A stretch of DNA of 64,000 nt from UMGS1781 sp964389545 (GCA_964389545.1 CAYMDN010000001.1:1-64000); one strand, 5' to 3'. Numbered from the stretch's first letter, positions 1-8,140 are shown. Program-made: numbers and translations. Notes: generated by a model not told the origin, from the letters alone.

Positions 1-1
1 A

Positions 2-91
2 GCAACAAATCAACTTGAATGGGTTCAGGCTATGAATAATATTAAAAATAGAGCTGAAGAAATTGTTTTTAATGAGATTTTATATGTGTAG
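2..91 (+). CDS. TnpV-like transposon protein, C-terminal tail (partial)
   Basis: An open frame enters from the left edge and ends at TAG 89-91. It encodes about 29 residues containing QLEWVQAMNNI and NRAEEIVFNEILYV, which match the conserved C-terminus of TnpV, a small protein carried by clostridial transposons. The start lies outside the window. It implies a mobile element immediately to the left. Confidence 0.6.
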   Translation, partial: ATNQLEWVQAMNNIKNRAEEIVFNEILYV

Positions 92-139
92 GAGGAATTA
101 GATAAGGTTAATTTTAGAGATGTTAATAAAAATGATATT

Positions 140-400
140 TTGAAAGAATGGTTTAATTTTAGAGAAAAAACTTATTTGTGCTATGCAGATAAACAAGATA
201 GAGAAAATGAATTTAAATTTGATTTTTTTAGGGAGAATATTCTGCAGAATATTCCTAAACAGAATAGAACTTATGTTGAGAAACAACTTGATCTCCTTTA
301 TGATGATTTTATGAGGTATTTGACTTATATTACTGAGAAATATTATAGAAAAGGCTTTGTGGATGGTTCTCAGTTAGTTATGGGATGTTTTGATGAATAA
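140..400 (+). CDS. DUF6809-like hypothetical protein
   Basis: An 86-residue charged, helical protein ending KYYRKGFVDGSQLVMGC. This resembles small DUF6809-type proteins found with clostridial mobile elements. The listed start is a TTG without a good ribosome site. The frame is open back to the TnpV stop at 91, and an AGGAGG at 90-95 lies upstream without a clear start after it, so the 5' end is uncertain. Function unknown. Confidence 0.45.
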   Translation: MKEWFNFREKTYLCYADKQDRENEFKFDFFRENILQNIPKQNRTYVEKQLDLLYDDFMRYLTYITEKYYRKGFVDGSQLVMGCFDE

Positions 401-425
401 TTACATTTTCAAATATACATTTTTT

Positions 426-446
426 AAAGTGCAAAATTTGCACTTT
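426..446 (+). terminator. Stem-loop after the DUF6809-like ORF
   Basis: A 10-bp perfect inverted repeat (AAAGTGCAAA / TTTGCACTTT) around one base lies 25 bp after the stop at 400. It is consistent with an intrinsic terminator, although no strong T-tract follows on the plus strand. Confidence 0.45.
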
Positions 447-521
447 GAAAATTATTTTGTAATTGCTTTGTATTTATCTATAATTCTTTTGTACTATTTA
501 ATTATATTTGAAGTAGAATTT

Positions 522-572
522 AAAAGTGTGAAATCTGACTTCTACTCTAATAAGTCATATTTCACACTTTTT
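522..572. terminator. Bidirectional terminator
   Basis: A long imperfect hairpin (arms 522-541 and 552-571) is flanked by T-runs on either strand. It sits between the plus-strand ORF at 140-400 and the minus-strand gene ending at 578, the usual position for a shared terminator. Confidence 0.7.
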
Positions 573-577
573 CTCTA

Positions 578-1081
578 TTAGACTAATACAAATTGTTCTA
601 ACTCTTTTCGATTTATTTTATATTTATATGTTTTTCCAAAAATATCTTTAAATACAAATTTAATTTTTTTATCATTTACATTTTGAAGTATCTCTTTTAC
701 AGTTTTTTTATCTATAGTAATTGTATATTTTTCTCCGTAATTAATAACTTTTGGTAATTGATTTGCATTATCCAAATCTATATTATTAATCAAAGTTAAA
801 TTCATATTTGAAATTTCAATATATGGATTAGATTCTATTGTTATACTTAAGTATCTAGATAAATTGATTAAAGATAATGAATAATAATTTTCTAAATAGT
901 TTCCTACAAATCCCACTGGTATAATAAAATTTCTTGTAATTTTATATTTTATTTTTTCATTTTTTCTGCTTAGATGTAATGATATAATTACAGCACCTAA
1001 AGTACCTACTGCAGATAAAAAAGTACAAATATTAGCAAATAGGCTACTAGATATGAAATCTAATATGTTATTTTTATCCAT
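578..1081 (-). CDS. Single-TM membrane protein, unknown function
   Basis: A 167-residue protein. The start is ATG 1081, because GGAGG lies 8 nt upstream; a TTG at 1096 would overlap that site. Residues about 8-30 form one hydrophobic segment followed by a basic KNEKIKYK stretch, so a short N-terminus, one membrane helix and a cytoplasmic domain are likely. No family was recognised. It starts 50 bp after the stop of the DUF3800 gene on the same strand, so before prophage insertion the two were probably one transcript. Insertion leaves it without that promoter. Confidence 0.6.
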   Translation of the reverse strand: MDKNNILDFISSSLFANICTFLSAVGTLGAVIISLHLSRKNEKIKYKITRNFIIPVGFVGNYLENYYSLSLINLSRYLSITIESNPYIEISNMNLTLINNIDLDNANQLPKVINYGEKYTITIDKKTVKEILQNVNDKKIKFVFKDIFGKTYKYKINRKELEQFVLV

Positions 1082-1131
1082 GTTCTCATCCTCCAATTAT
1101 ATAAATTCTTCATAATTCCATAATGCTCTTA

Positions 1132-1672
1132 TTAGAATAATGAAATCTGTCCACTATCAACTTTAAATAAAATATCTTTATAATTACAAAAGAAATCTCC
1201 ATTTTCTAACATTTTATTAATATCAAATTTTCCTCCATATAATTCCATACATTTATTCACAATCTGTTTCTTTGATATAAAAGGAAAGAATCCAATTGCT
1301 TGTTTATTAAAATAATTATAACTACTATTTTTATTAGAACAAGTTTTTTTATCTAATATTCTTGAAATAAGTGGATATATTTTTTCTGTTAACTTTGTTT
1401 TTGCAGAATTACTAGCATCATTATGTATAACATTACAAGTCAAACCTAATATTAAATCAGCAAATTGTATAAACTGTGATTCATTATTTTTACTTTTTCT
1501 GTGATCTGAATCAATAAATTCAATCTTTTCTGTATTAAAATGTATTTTTCTTCCTTTATTAAAAAATTCCTGTAAGTTTATCTTATTAATAGCACTTGTT
1601 TTAAAATATTTATGTTGTTCCATTTCAGTAGTGCAATCATGATAAATGTGATCGATAATTATTATATCATAA
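1132..1672 (-). pseudogene. DUF3800 gene, 3' part cut off by the prophage
   Basis: The minus-strand frame reads from the attL core (TAT GAT ATA ATA, 1671-1660) through IIDHIYHDCTTEMEQHKYF to a stop at 1132. It carries the DUF3800 C-terminal motif (FIDSDHRKS, then ESQFIQFADLILG). DUF3800 belongs to the RNase H-like superfamily and has a conserved late Asp and an Q(L/F)ADLI helix. The N-terminal part (LYVDES) is at 44463-44966 beyond attR, in the same frame relative to the core. Joined, the product is 168 + 175 = 343 residues, a normal size for the family. An internal ATG at 1623 exists but would give only a fragment. Confidence 0.85.
1660..1672. other. attL core, 13-bp direct repeat
   Basis: TATTATATCATAA on the plus strand is repeated exactly at 44463-44475, and flanking bases differ on both sides (t/g before, g/t after). 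Both copies sit in the same codon phase of the split DUF3800 gene. The integrase gene ends 72 bp from the other copy. Confidence 0.85.
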
Positions 1673-1719
1673 GAAAGCTAATTTTGTAAAGATACGGTTT
1701 TCAGTATTTTCAAGGCTTT

Positions 1720-1781
1720 GTTGAACTGTTCAACCCTTTAAAATGGTGTAAAAATGGGGTCGTTAGTAACAAACTAGTAAC
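1720..1781. promoter_or_regulatory. Putative integrase/excisionase arm sites, left end
   Basis: TAGTAAC occurs at 1764-1770 and 1775-1781, spaced 11 bp. The same arrangement (TAATAAC, then TAGTAAC 11 bp on) is at 44394-44411 by attR. A perfect 7-bp inverted repeat GTTGAAC-T-GTTCAAC lies at 1720-1734. One-helical-turn spacing at both prophage ends fits arm-type binding by a tyrosine recombinase. This is an inference from position. Confidence 0.5.
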
Positions 1782-1803
1782 ACGAAAATACAAAAAAATT
1801 TTT

Positions 1804-2892
1804 TTATTTTCCTACACCTTGATTAACTAATTTTTGGATTTTAGCAGCATCATATCCTGCTTGTGTTAGTCTGTAAATTCTATCGCCACCATTACCCCAT
1901 TTTCCTGCCCAAACTTCTTTACAGATTTCTTCATCTGATTTTAAATTTGAAGTAACTTTGACAGAATTTCCATTTGCTGTTGGTATTTTTAATGTTTGAC
2001 CTTTAAAAATTGTATATGGTGAATGTATTCCATTTAAAGATGCAATTTCTTTCCAGTTAACACCTAATTTTTGACCAATAACAGATAAACAATCACCACT
2101 TTGTACTGTATAAGTAGTAGTTGCTGTATTTGTTGTTGGTGCTGTAATTGCACTATCTATGATACAACCATCATTTGTCCATCCAAGATTTCCATTATCT
2201 AATAAATATGGATTTTTTGCACCAGGAATAATTTTTGTAATTGTTCCTTTTGTTCTTGCTGGATTTAACCTATTTGTAGAATTAGATGCAACATATATTC
2301 CTGAAATTGTCACAACATCACCAATTTTTCTTGATGTAGGTGCTTGTTGGGTAGGAACTTCAACAGGATTTGTTCCTTCTTTTAATCTTTTATTTACTTG
2401 TTCTGTTATATATGGTAATTTACTTTGTAAATAACTTCCTGGACAACTTGTGGCAACAAACATATTGTGTCTTGTAACTGTTCCATTAGAACTTCCATCA
2501 TAAATGTATAATTCACTTCCTGTTCTTTTTCTAACATCAACCATTAAATCGATTAGTCTTTCAATACATAAATCAGAAATATGCCATTCACCACCAACTT
2601 GGTCATTTGACACTTCAACTGTAATTGCTTGATGGTCATTTGATGGTGAACTTGATGTCCATGCTCTTGATTCTTCTGCAACCATACCAACTATTTTTCC
2701 ATCAATACCAATTCCATAATTTGCTGATGCTTGTCTGTTTGGATTTTGAAATATTTTTGCTATTTGTGCAGCAGTTAAACATCCTGCAACATGATGTGGT
2801 GTAAATTTTTTTATTGAATTATTTCTTTTTGAAGTGTAATTTGAAGCACTTGATTCCATTATAAAATCACATAATTTTGAAAAAGTTCCCAT
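1804..2892 (-). CDS. Endolysin: N-acetylmuramoyl-L-alanine amidase with LysM and Cpl-7 repeat
   Basis: A 362-residue peptidoglycan amidase releasing phage at lysis. Domain order: Amidase_2/PGRP catalytic domain (about 1-165), with likely zinc ligands His33/34, His142 (TRHN) and Cys150 (SCPG); an SH3-like segment (about 190-248); LysM (about 260-304, YTVQSGDCLSVIGQKLGV); and a C-terminal Cpl-7/CW_7 repeat (about 316-358, KWGNGGDRIYRLTQAGYD). No signal peptide is seen, so export would need the holin encoded upstream in the operon. The start overlaps the preceding small gene as TAATG. Three different wall-binding modules after one catalytic domain is elaborate but not unprecedented. Confidence 0.92.
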   Translation of the reverse strand: MGTFSKLCDFIMESSASNYTSKRNNSIKKFTPHHVAGCLTAAQIAKIFQNPNRQASANYGIGIDGKIVGMVAEESRAWTSSSPSNDHQAITVEVSNDQVGGEWHISDLCIERLIDLMVDVRKRTGSELYIYDGSSNGTVTRHNMFVATSCPGSYLQSKLPYITEQVNKRLKEGTNPVEVPTQQAPTSRKIGDVVTISGIYVASNSTNRLNPARTKGTITKIIPGAKNPYLLDNGNLGWTNDGCIIDSAITAPTTNTATTTYTVQSGDCLSVIGQKLGVNWKEIASLNGIHSPYTIFKGQTLKIPTANGNSVKVTSNLKSDEEICKEVWAGKWGNGGDRIYRLTQAGYDAAKIQKLVNQGVGK

Positions 2893-3026
2893 TATTCTTC
2901 ACCCCCATTTCCATTTGACAATTCAGCTTCCATTTCAGGTGTTAATTCAACATCATCAACTAAAATTTCAACATCTTGTCTTTCATCGTTTTCATTTCTT
3001 ATTGTTGCTGTTTTCTTTTCTTCCAT
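2892..3026 (-). CDS. Small acidic protein in the lysis cassette
   Basis: A 44-residue Glu/Asp-rich protein between holin and endolysin. Its stop overlaps the endolysin start (TAATG), so the two are translationally coupled. There is an AAAGGA upstream, and a palindromic operator (3047-3064) lies just before that. Function unknown. Confidence 0.6.
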   Translation of the reverse strand: MEEKKTATIRNENDERQDVEILVDDVELTPEMEAELSNGNGGEE

Positions 3027-3046
3027 GAGAATCACCGTTTCCTTTC

Positions 3047-3064
3047 TGTATCTCGAAAGATACA
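3047..3064. promoter_or_regulatory. Palindromic operator in the lysis cassette
   Basis: TGTATCT-CGAA-AGATACA has the same 7-bp half sites as three palindromes in the early control region (41051, 41282, 41743). It sits between the holin stop and the next ribosome site. It is probably bound by the phage repressor; its location deep in a late operon suggests transcription blocking rather than promoter control. Confidence 0.65.
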
Positions 3065-3089
3065 ATTAAAATAAAAAAAAAATAACTAA

Positions 3090-3296
3090 TTATTCATCTT
3101 TGTTATTTTCATCTTGATTTGTATTTTGTTTTGCAAAATAATATGTGAATACTGCTGTAACCAAATTAGTTATTAGTATAAGCAGATTTTCAGCGAGTGT
3201 TGCACCAAATAAATTTGCTATAACAATTATAAATAATAAAATTATCATTGATATTGTTATAAAACTTTTCAAATCATTCCATGCTTGTTTCATCAT
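3090..3296 (-). CDS. Putative holin
   Basis: A 68-residue protein with two hydrophobic helices (about 10-30 and 34-55) and a short charged tail (QNTNQDENNKDE). Size, topology and position just upstream of the endolysin fit a class II-type phage holin, which forms the membrane lesion that lets the endolysin out. No specific holin family was recognised. Confidence 0.7.
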   Translation of the reverse strand: MMKQAWNDLKSFITISMIILLFIIVIANLFGATLAENLLILITNLVTAVFTYYFAKQNTNQDENNKDE

Positions 3297-3309
3297 TTCA
3301 CCCCCTTTT

Positions 3310-3663
3310 TTATTTCACATATTTATCCCAACCATCATGAATGTATGAATTTCCGTGAAGGTCTTGTGTGTAATGGTCATATACTTCACTTGCTCTTTTC
3401 TTTTGAATGTCATCTTTGGGTATGCCATTTTTAGAATCTTCGATAAATTCAACTAAATAATTCATGCATTGGTTTTTATCTAATTTTTTTATATCTACAT
3501 TCATATTGTCCAGTTTTTCATTGATTGGTTCTAATGCTTCTTTGAACTTTTTATCAACTGCATCATCAACTGGTTTTTTAGCCTTTCCAATAAAAGTTAC
3601 AATTACTGATATTGCATTTAAAAAAGTTGCAATCGATATAATAATCATTGATATTTTTTCCAA
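3310..3663 (-). CDS. Phage membrane-anchored coiled-coil protein
   Basis: The preferred start is TTG 3663 (117 residues), because AAAGGGGTG ends 7 nt upstream; earlier in-frame starts lack a ribosome site. It has an N-terminal membrane segment (IIISIATFLNAISVIVTFIG), a helical, probably coiled-coil centre (DAVDKKFKEALEPINEKLDNMNVDIKKL) and a C-terminal part with HGNSYIHDGW. Proteins like this commonly sit beside holins in Clostridium phages. It could be a second holin or an anti-holin-like component. Confidence 0.6.
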   Translation of the reverse strand: MEKISMIIISIATFLNAISVIVTFIGKAKKPVDDAVDKKFKEALEPINEKLDNMNVDIKKLDKNQCMNYLVEFIEDSKNGIPKDDIQKKRASEVYDHYTQDLHGNSYIHDGWDKYVK

Positions 3664-3759
3664 TTCTATTTCACCCCTTTGTAATTGCTTATAGAAATAC
3701 CCATATAAACTCATATTTTTATTTATATGGGATTTATAATCTATAAACATATAACTTGT

Positions 3760-3873
3760 TTATTTTGTTATTTCTTCACCTAAAATTTCTTTTACGGCTT
3801 TTTGTAATTTTTTAGGAACATCATCAATTGTTTTTACACCTTTTCTTATTAAATCAGCATAAACTTTTGCCAT
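3760..3873 (-). CDS. CD1375-family small phage protein
   Basis: A 37-residue protein beginning MAKVYADLIRKGVKTIDDVP, the hallmark of the CD1375 family found after tail-fibre genes in Clostridium phages. Function unknown. Confidence 0.75.
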   Translation of the reverse strand: MAKVYADLIRKGVKTIDDVPKKLQKAVKEILGEEITK

Positions 3874-3876
3874 TGA

Positions 3877-4146
3877 CTACACCCCCAAACTTTCGTAAAT
3901 TTCACATAATGCAATTTGTGTGTTTGTTATTTGTTCTGATTGTTGCATTATGAATTCATCTTTTTCATATTGAAGCATATTGTATTCATACATTTTTGTT
4001 TGCTTTTTTTCAGTTTGTCCATCTGATGTTACTATCTCATCTTCAATTTCAATTTCTTGAATATTTTCGTTTATCCAAACTGAATATTCATCAATTACCA
4101 TACTTTCAGGTTTGATTGTACTTCTAACTTTACCATGGTTTATCAT
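3877..4146 (-). CDS. Conserved phage protein downstream of the tail fibre
   Basis: An 89-residue acidic protein with YSVWINENIQEIEIEDE and a helical C-terminus (QITNTQIALCEIYESLGV). Its start overlaps the RT stop by 4 bp (ATGA), so the two are coupled. Similar small proteins follow the tail fibre in Clostridium phages without a DGR, which suggests the RT was inserted between fibre and this gene. It does not resemble the DGR accessory protein Avd. Confidence 0.6.
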   Translation of the reverse strand: MINHGKVRSTIKPESMVIDEYSVWINENIQEIEIEDEIVTSDGQTEKKQTKMYEYNMLQYEKDEFIMQQSEQITNTQIALCEIYESLGV

Positions 4147-5207
4147 TTTACTTCACCCTTTCTTTTTATATTTTGCAAATAATATTGATTTGCATGAAAT
4201 TCAAGTGGTTTAATATATTTTTGATTTAATCTATAACTGTCACAATGAACTAACCAACCTTGGTAGGAATGAATTGAACACCATTCAGAATAATTCATCT
4301 GATTCCCATTCCTAATTTTCTTTTTGATTTTGTTCATTTTCACCTTAAAATTTTTGCAAGTGGTTTTTCTCAACAATTTATAATTTAAAAATGTTCTGTA
4401 ACCCACAAAATCAATTCCCCTTACAAAAGTTGGGAACACTTGCCAATTTTCTTTAATTTTTAATTTTAATTTTGTTTTAAAATATACATCAATTTCTTTT
4501 CTTAATTGATGTAATTCTTCTTTGGATTTTCCAAGTATAACAATATCATCCATATATCTAAAATAATATTTCACATGTTTTGTTTCTTTAATCCAATGGT
4601 CAAATTCTGAAAAATAAAAATTTCCACTATATTGTGAAATATAATTTCCAATAGGTATTCCTGTATCACCAGGTGTTGAATCAATAATTTCATCTAATAA
4701 CCAAATAAGGTCTTTATCCTTGAATAATCTTCTATATTTATTTTTTAATATGTCATGATTTATTGATGGATAATACTTTTTAGCATCAAGTTTTAAACAA
4801 TATTGTGTTCCAATAACATCATTTTGAATTGCTTTATCAACTCTTTCTAATGCTTTATGTATTCCCCTTCCTGGTATTGCTGAATATGTATCAGCAATAA
4901 AATTTTTTAAAAGTATTGGTTCAATAACTTGTAGAATAGCCCATTGACAAATTCTATCAGGAAAATATGGAAGTTTATATATTTTTCTTACTTTACCAGT
5001 ATCATTTTTCATAAATGTTTCATATTCTGATGTTCTATATGTTTTATTGATAAGCATATCTTGCAAAATTCCAAGGTAATAATCAGGATTAGAATTCACC
5101 ATTTTTACTTCCTGATACCATCCTTTACCTTTTTGTGCATTTTTATGTGCAAGTTTCAAATTATCCATATTACATATTTGTTCATACAGATTCCCGTATC
5201 TTTTCAT
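4143..5207 (-). CDS. DGR reverse transcriptase
   Basis: A 354-residue reverse transcriptase that copies the template repeat and misincorporates at adenines, so that its cDNA rewrites the tail-fibre 3' end. Motifs: LKLDAKKYYPSIN (catalytic Asp141), GIPIGNYISQYSGNFYF (the DGR-type motif, about 183-199), YMDD at 218-221, and FVGYR about 267. There is no nuclease or maturase domain, and the length is typical for DGR RTs. The frame is open to 5489 across the template repeat, but the start is placed at ATG 5207 because AAGGAAG lies 9 nt upstream and MKRYGNLYEQI is the usual DGR RT N-terminus. No avd gene is seen nearby. Confidence 0.93.
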   Translation of the reverse strand: MKRYGNLYEQICNMDNLKLAHKNAQKGKGWYQEVKMVNSNPDYYLGILQDMLINKTYRTSEYETFMKNDTGKVRKIYKLPYFPDRICQWAILQVIEPILLKNFIADTYSAIPGRGIHKALERVDKAIQNDVIGTQYCLKLDAKKYYPSINHDILKNKYRRLFKDKDLIWLLDEIIDSTPGDTGIPIGNYISQYSGNFYFSEFDHWIKETKHVKYYFRYMDDIVILGKSKEELHQLRKEIDVYFKTKLKLKIKENWQVFPTFVRGIDFVGYRTFLNYKLLRKTTCKNFKVKMNKIKKKIRNGNQMNYSEWCSIHSYQGWLVHCDSYRLNQKYIKPLEFHANQYYLQNIKRKGEVK

Positions 5208-5344
5208 AAATCTGAACTTCCTTTTTGTATGCAATGAATAAACTAAATTTTCACCTTTTGATTTCTCAAATTTACTAATATAGTTTAATATTGTATTTTT
5301 ATATTTTGCCAAGTGGCAGGGCGAAGATATTTCACATTTATTTG
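5208..5344 (-). ncRNA. DGR RNA spacer between template repeat and RT
   Basis: A 137-nt stretch between TR and RT, comparable in placement to the spacer required for cDNA priming in the Bordetella phage DGR. It holds a short perfect stem TGCCA-AG-TGGCA (5307-5318). Assignment as part of a structured DGR RNA is an inference from position. Confidence 0.5.
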
Positions 5345-5460
5345 CATTTACTAAGTGACTGCTGATATTACGATTACGATTAGAAGTAGCATTATTCAAA
5401 TTCCAATAGAAAGTACCAGTTTTCGAACTGTTATTCCATTTACCACCAAGATGAGTGATT
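5345..5460 (-). repeat. DGR template repeat (TR)
   Basis: This 116-bp block aligns without gaps to 5548-5663 (offset 203). There are 27 mismatches, all at positions where the TR has A on the coding (minus) strand; the other 12 TR adenines are unchanged. Read in the fibre frame it encodes many Asn-type codons (NLNN, SNRNRN), the usual TR bias that gives large amino-acid diversity without stops. Confidence 0.95.
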
Positions 5461-5530
5461 AAAAACTTTTTTACTACTACATAAAACATATCAGAAATCT
5501 TTCGCCCATATTTATTACTTTATTCTATTT

Positions 5531-7342
5531 TTAAGCAGCATCAGGTACATACACCAAGCGACCGCCGACATAACGAAGACGACTAGAAGCAGCACTATTC
5601 AAATACCAACAGAAAGCACCAGCTGTCGAACCGTCAGCCCACCTACCACCAAGACGAGCGACTCTCCATCCTGGTTGATTATTATAAACATAATCACCAA
5701 CTGGTGTTGAACTGTTTCCATTGTGTTCTGTTGGTATGAATAACCAATCGAAGTTTTCGTTATAGCCAAATGCTGAAATATATCCTTCACCAAAAGATGG
5801 ACAAATTCCTGTATCTTCATAAGGTGATGCACTTGTGTCATCAGTAAATCCATGGTCAGCTACATATGTTTTACCATATTGACCTGCTGCAAATGGTGTT
5901 GGATTTTGAATATTTATACCATCAATCCATTTCCAAATGTTCCCCCATAGATTTTCTTCACCACGATATGAAACAATTTGAATTCCATTTGCATTAGTTA
6001 CGACACCTGATGCATTTCCAAGTGATATTGTTGCACCTGTGTTTTCTGCCATATTTGTTGTATTATCATCTGTTTTACTTACTGCACCATTTCCAATTGC
6101 AGATTGCATATTAAATGTTGCATATTCGATAAGCATCAATAATTGTGTTGCAGAAACTGATGCAACATAATCTTGTTCCCAACCAGTTCCCCTTTTTTGT
6201 GCTAATTTTCTTGTGTTTGCTCTTGTTAAATTTTGGGTTAATCCTGACATTGGTTTTGCATTTGCAATACTGCATAACATATCAGTTGCAAAATCTGCAA
6301 CTTGTGCATCATCAAGTATATATGCATTAGCAGATGCATCATATAATGAACTTTCAAATGCACCCCTGTATATATAATCATGCTCTTTACCATTTCTTAT
6401 AAATGCAGGATGAAGTTTGAATCCTGGTTCAGGTTCATCACATACATAATATCTTGCTTTTCTCATGTGATGTCCATGATTTTCACCTTCTGTTACTATG
6501 TCTGTTAATAATGGAACTACTTTATAATAAAATTTTGGTTGTTCAACCATAACTTGCACTTTTGTTCCAACCGCATATGTACCTGCATTTTTTCCTTCTT
6601 CAATTGTAACTGCTTGTGTTAATGCCCCAGTAGTGGTGAATGCTGCATCACCATAATATGCAACAACTTTTCCATCGTTTGTTACATTACATCTTCTTCT
6701 TCCACCAAAACAATGAACATTATCAAATGCATGTCCACCAGTTTTACCAAAAGCACCTGCAAGTCTTGTGAATTTTTTATTTACAAAATCGACTTCAACA
6801 CCAAAAATATGGTCATCTACATAACCAAGAAATGCTTGTAAATCAGAAATTTGATTTTGTAAATCTGTAATATCACCAATTGTTGCAACTGCTGCTTGGT
6901 CAACTTGTAATGTTACATTGTCAGCATTTGATACAGTAGTTGTAAGTTTAAAATAAACCCCTGATACTGTTAAATTATTATATGGTGGCATATAAGCACC
7001 TTTATCTGAACTTTCAACACTTGCTACTGCATATAATATTTCATTTTCATCAGGGTCTTTTGCATATAGTCCTACTGAATTGATTTTATATCCAGCAGTT
7101 AATTTTGAATTTTCAAGTGCAGCTTCAATTTGTACTGCAACATTATTTGTTCTTGTGATTTTTGAAATACTTGCTGTTTGTTTTACATTTGCCAAACTTG
7201 TTAATGCAAGAATCTGTGCTTCTGTATAAACATTTGTTGATGTTGATATTTTTGTAAATTCAATAGTTGTTGTTCCTGCTATTAACTTTGACATTAAGGC
7301 TTGACCTTTATTTGTTATTGTTAATTTATTAAATTCAGCCAT
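5531..7342 (-). CDS. Tail fibre / DGR variable protein (C-type-lectin-like C-terminus)
   Basis: A 603-residue receptor-binding protein. The N-terminal part (about 1-150, NKLTITNKGQALMSKLIAG and NSVGLYAKDP) matches the phage tail-collar fibre (DUF3751-like) domain that joins the baseplate. The C-terminal third (WGNIWKWIDG, GWRVARLGGRW, FCWYLN, RYVGGRLVYVPDA) is the formylglycine-sulfatase-like C-type-lectin fold used by DGR targets, with the variable repeat as its last 40 residues. It lies directly upstream of TR and RT in the same transcript, so the DGR retargets host adsorption. Which surface ligand is bound cannot be told. Confidence 0.93.
   Translation of the reverse strand: MAEFNKLTITNKGQALMSKLIAGTTTIEFTKISTSTNVYTEAQILALTSLANVKQTASISKITRTNNVAVQIEAALENSKLTAGYKINSVGLYAKDPDENEILYAVASVESSDKGAYMPPYNNLTVSGVYFKLTTTVSNADNVTLQVDQAAVATIGDITDLQNQISDLQAFLGYVDDHIFGVEVDFVNKKFTRLAGAFGKTGGHAFDNVHCFGGRRRCNVTNDGKVVAYYGDAAFTTTGALTQAVTIEEGKNAGTYAVGTKVQVMVEQPKFYYKVVPLLTDIVTEGENHGHHMRKARYYVCDEPEPGFKLHPAFIRNGKEHDYIYRGAFESSLYDASANAYILDDAQVADFATDMLCSIANAKPMSGLTQNLTRANTRKLAQKRGTGWEQDYVASVSATQLLMLIEYATFNMQSAIGNGAVSKTDDNTTNMAENTGATISLGNASGVVTNANGIQIVSYRGEENLWGNIWKWIDGINIQNPTPFAAGQYGKTYVADHGFTDDTSASPYEDTGICPSFGEGYISAFGYNENFDWLFIPTEHNGNSSTPVGDYVYNNQPGWRVARLGGRWADGSTAGAFCWYLNSAASSRLRYVGGRLVYVPDAA
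5548..5663 (-). repeat. DGR variable repeat (VR) at the tail-fibre 3' end
   Basis: It encodes about residues 561-599 of the fibre, just before the stop at 5531. It differs from the TR at 27 of 39 template adenines: 20 A to G, 4 A to T and 3 A to C on the coding strand. Affected codons include the pair before and after the conserved LGG-W and F-W-LN scaffold residues, as in C-type-lectin DGR targets. Confidence 0.95.
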
Positions 7343-7360
7343 TTCTTTTCATCCTTTCTT

Positions 7361-8140
7361 TTATATAATTTCAGTTAAGTTCACATTTGACCCAACTTTG
7401 TTTTTATTTTCTATGTTAATTTTCTCATTGAAATTATCTGTAATTTCAATTGACATAGTATTTATAATTGTATTACCAATATTTATATTATTTTCAATTT
7501 GAATATTTTCATTGAAGTTATCTGTAATTTCAATCATTTTTGTGTCACCAATTATACCTGCATGTTTTGATTGCCCTGAAATTTCAAATGTTTCATCAAA
7601 ATTATCAGTTATTTCAATCATATTGCAAAATGTAATACCACTTGCTAACTTTGTTGTACCATCTGTCATGTTTAAATATATTTTATTGTCAACAGTCATT
7701 GCAATATTAGCTGGTATCATATAATCAAGTATATAATCCAATTCTTCTGCTTGACCTGTAAGTTCAAGATGTGTTGTAATATTCATTGTATATTTGTCTA
7801 TATCTCTTATAATTTCATAATTATTTTTTCCACATAATGTATCTAATTTTTGACATAAAACGATAAAAGTATATGGAACAGTATCATTCCATCTTGTTAA
7901 TACTCTTGAAATTCTTGATTCAAGTGTATCATCAGGTTCAGGTATTATCCCCATTAAACTTTCAAATTTTGCTATACCTTTTATATTACAACTTTGAATG
8001 AATTGGTTATTAAAAATAATTTCTGTTTCATTTTCTGCACTTTGAAATTCAGGATTTTCAGAATTCATAATTGTCCTTATTTCTCTATATTCCTGAATAA
8101 ATAATGGCAAATGTTTTAAAAGTTCAACATCTCTAATCAT
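7361..8140 (-). CDS. Baseplate/tail protein, DUF2313 (YmfQ/XkdU-like), with 28-residue repeats
   Basis: A 259-residue protein. Residues 1-160 match the DUF2313 tail protein that follows baseplate J in myoviruses (LPLFIQEYREI, RWNDTVPYTF). The C-terminus carries three copies of IEITDNF(N/D)E at 175, 203 and 231, exactly 28 residues apart, an extra repeat domain not typical of PBSX XkdU. It overlaps the baseplate J stop by 4 bp. Confidence 0.85.
   Translation of the reverse strand: MIRDVELLKHLPLFIQEYREIRTIMNSENPEFQSAENETEIIFNNQFIQSCNIKGIAKFESLMGIIPEPDDTLESRISRVLTRWNDTVPYTFIVLCQKLDTLCGKNNYEIIRDIDKYTMNITTHLELTGQAEELDYILDYMIPANIAMTVDNKIYLNMTDGTTKLASGITFCNMIEITDNFDETFEISGQSKHAGIIGDTKMIEITDNFNENIQIENNINIGNTIINTMSIEITDNFNEKINIENKNKVGSNVNLTEII

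Noticed and set aside
3877..4146. Avd-like DGR accessory protein
   Set aside because: Acidic, too short and unlike the basic four-helix Avd; similar genes occur after tail fibres in phages without a DGR.
5208..5489. RT start at the far upstream ATG (448-residue RT)
   Set aside because: That region is the TR plus spacer; the ribosome site and family N-terminus support ATG 5207. Kept only as a possibility in findings.
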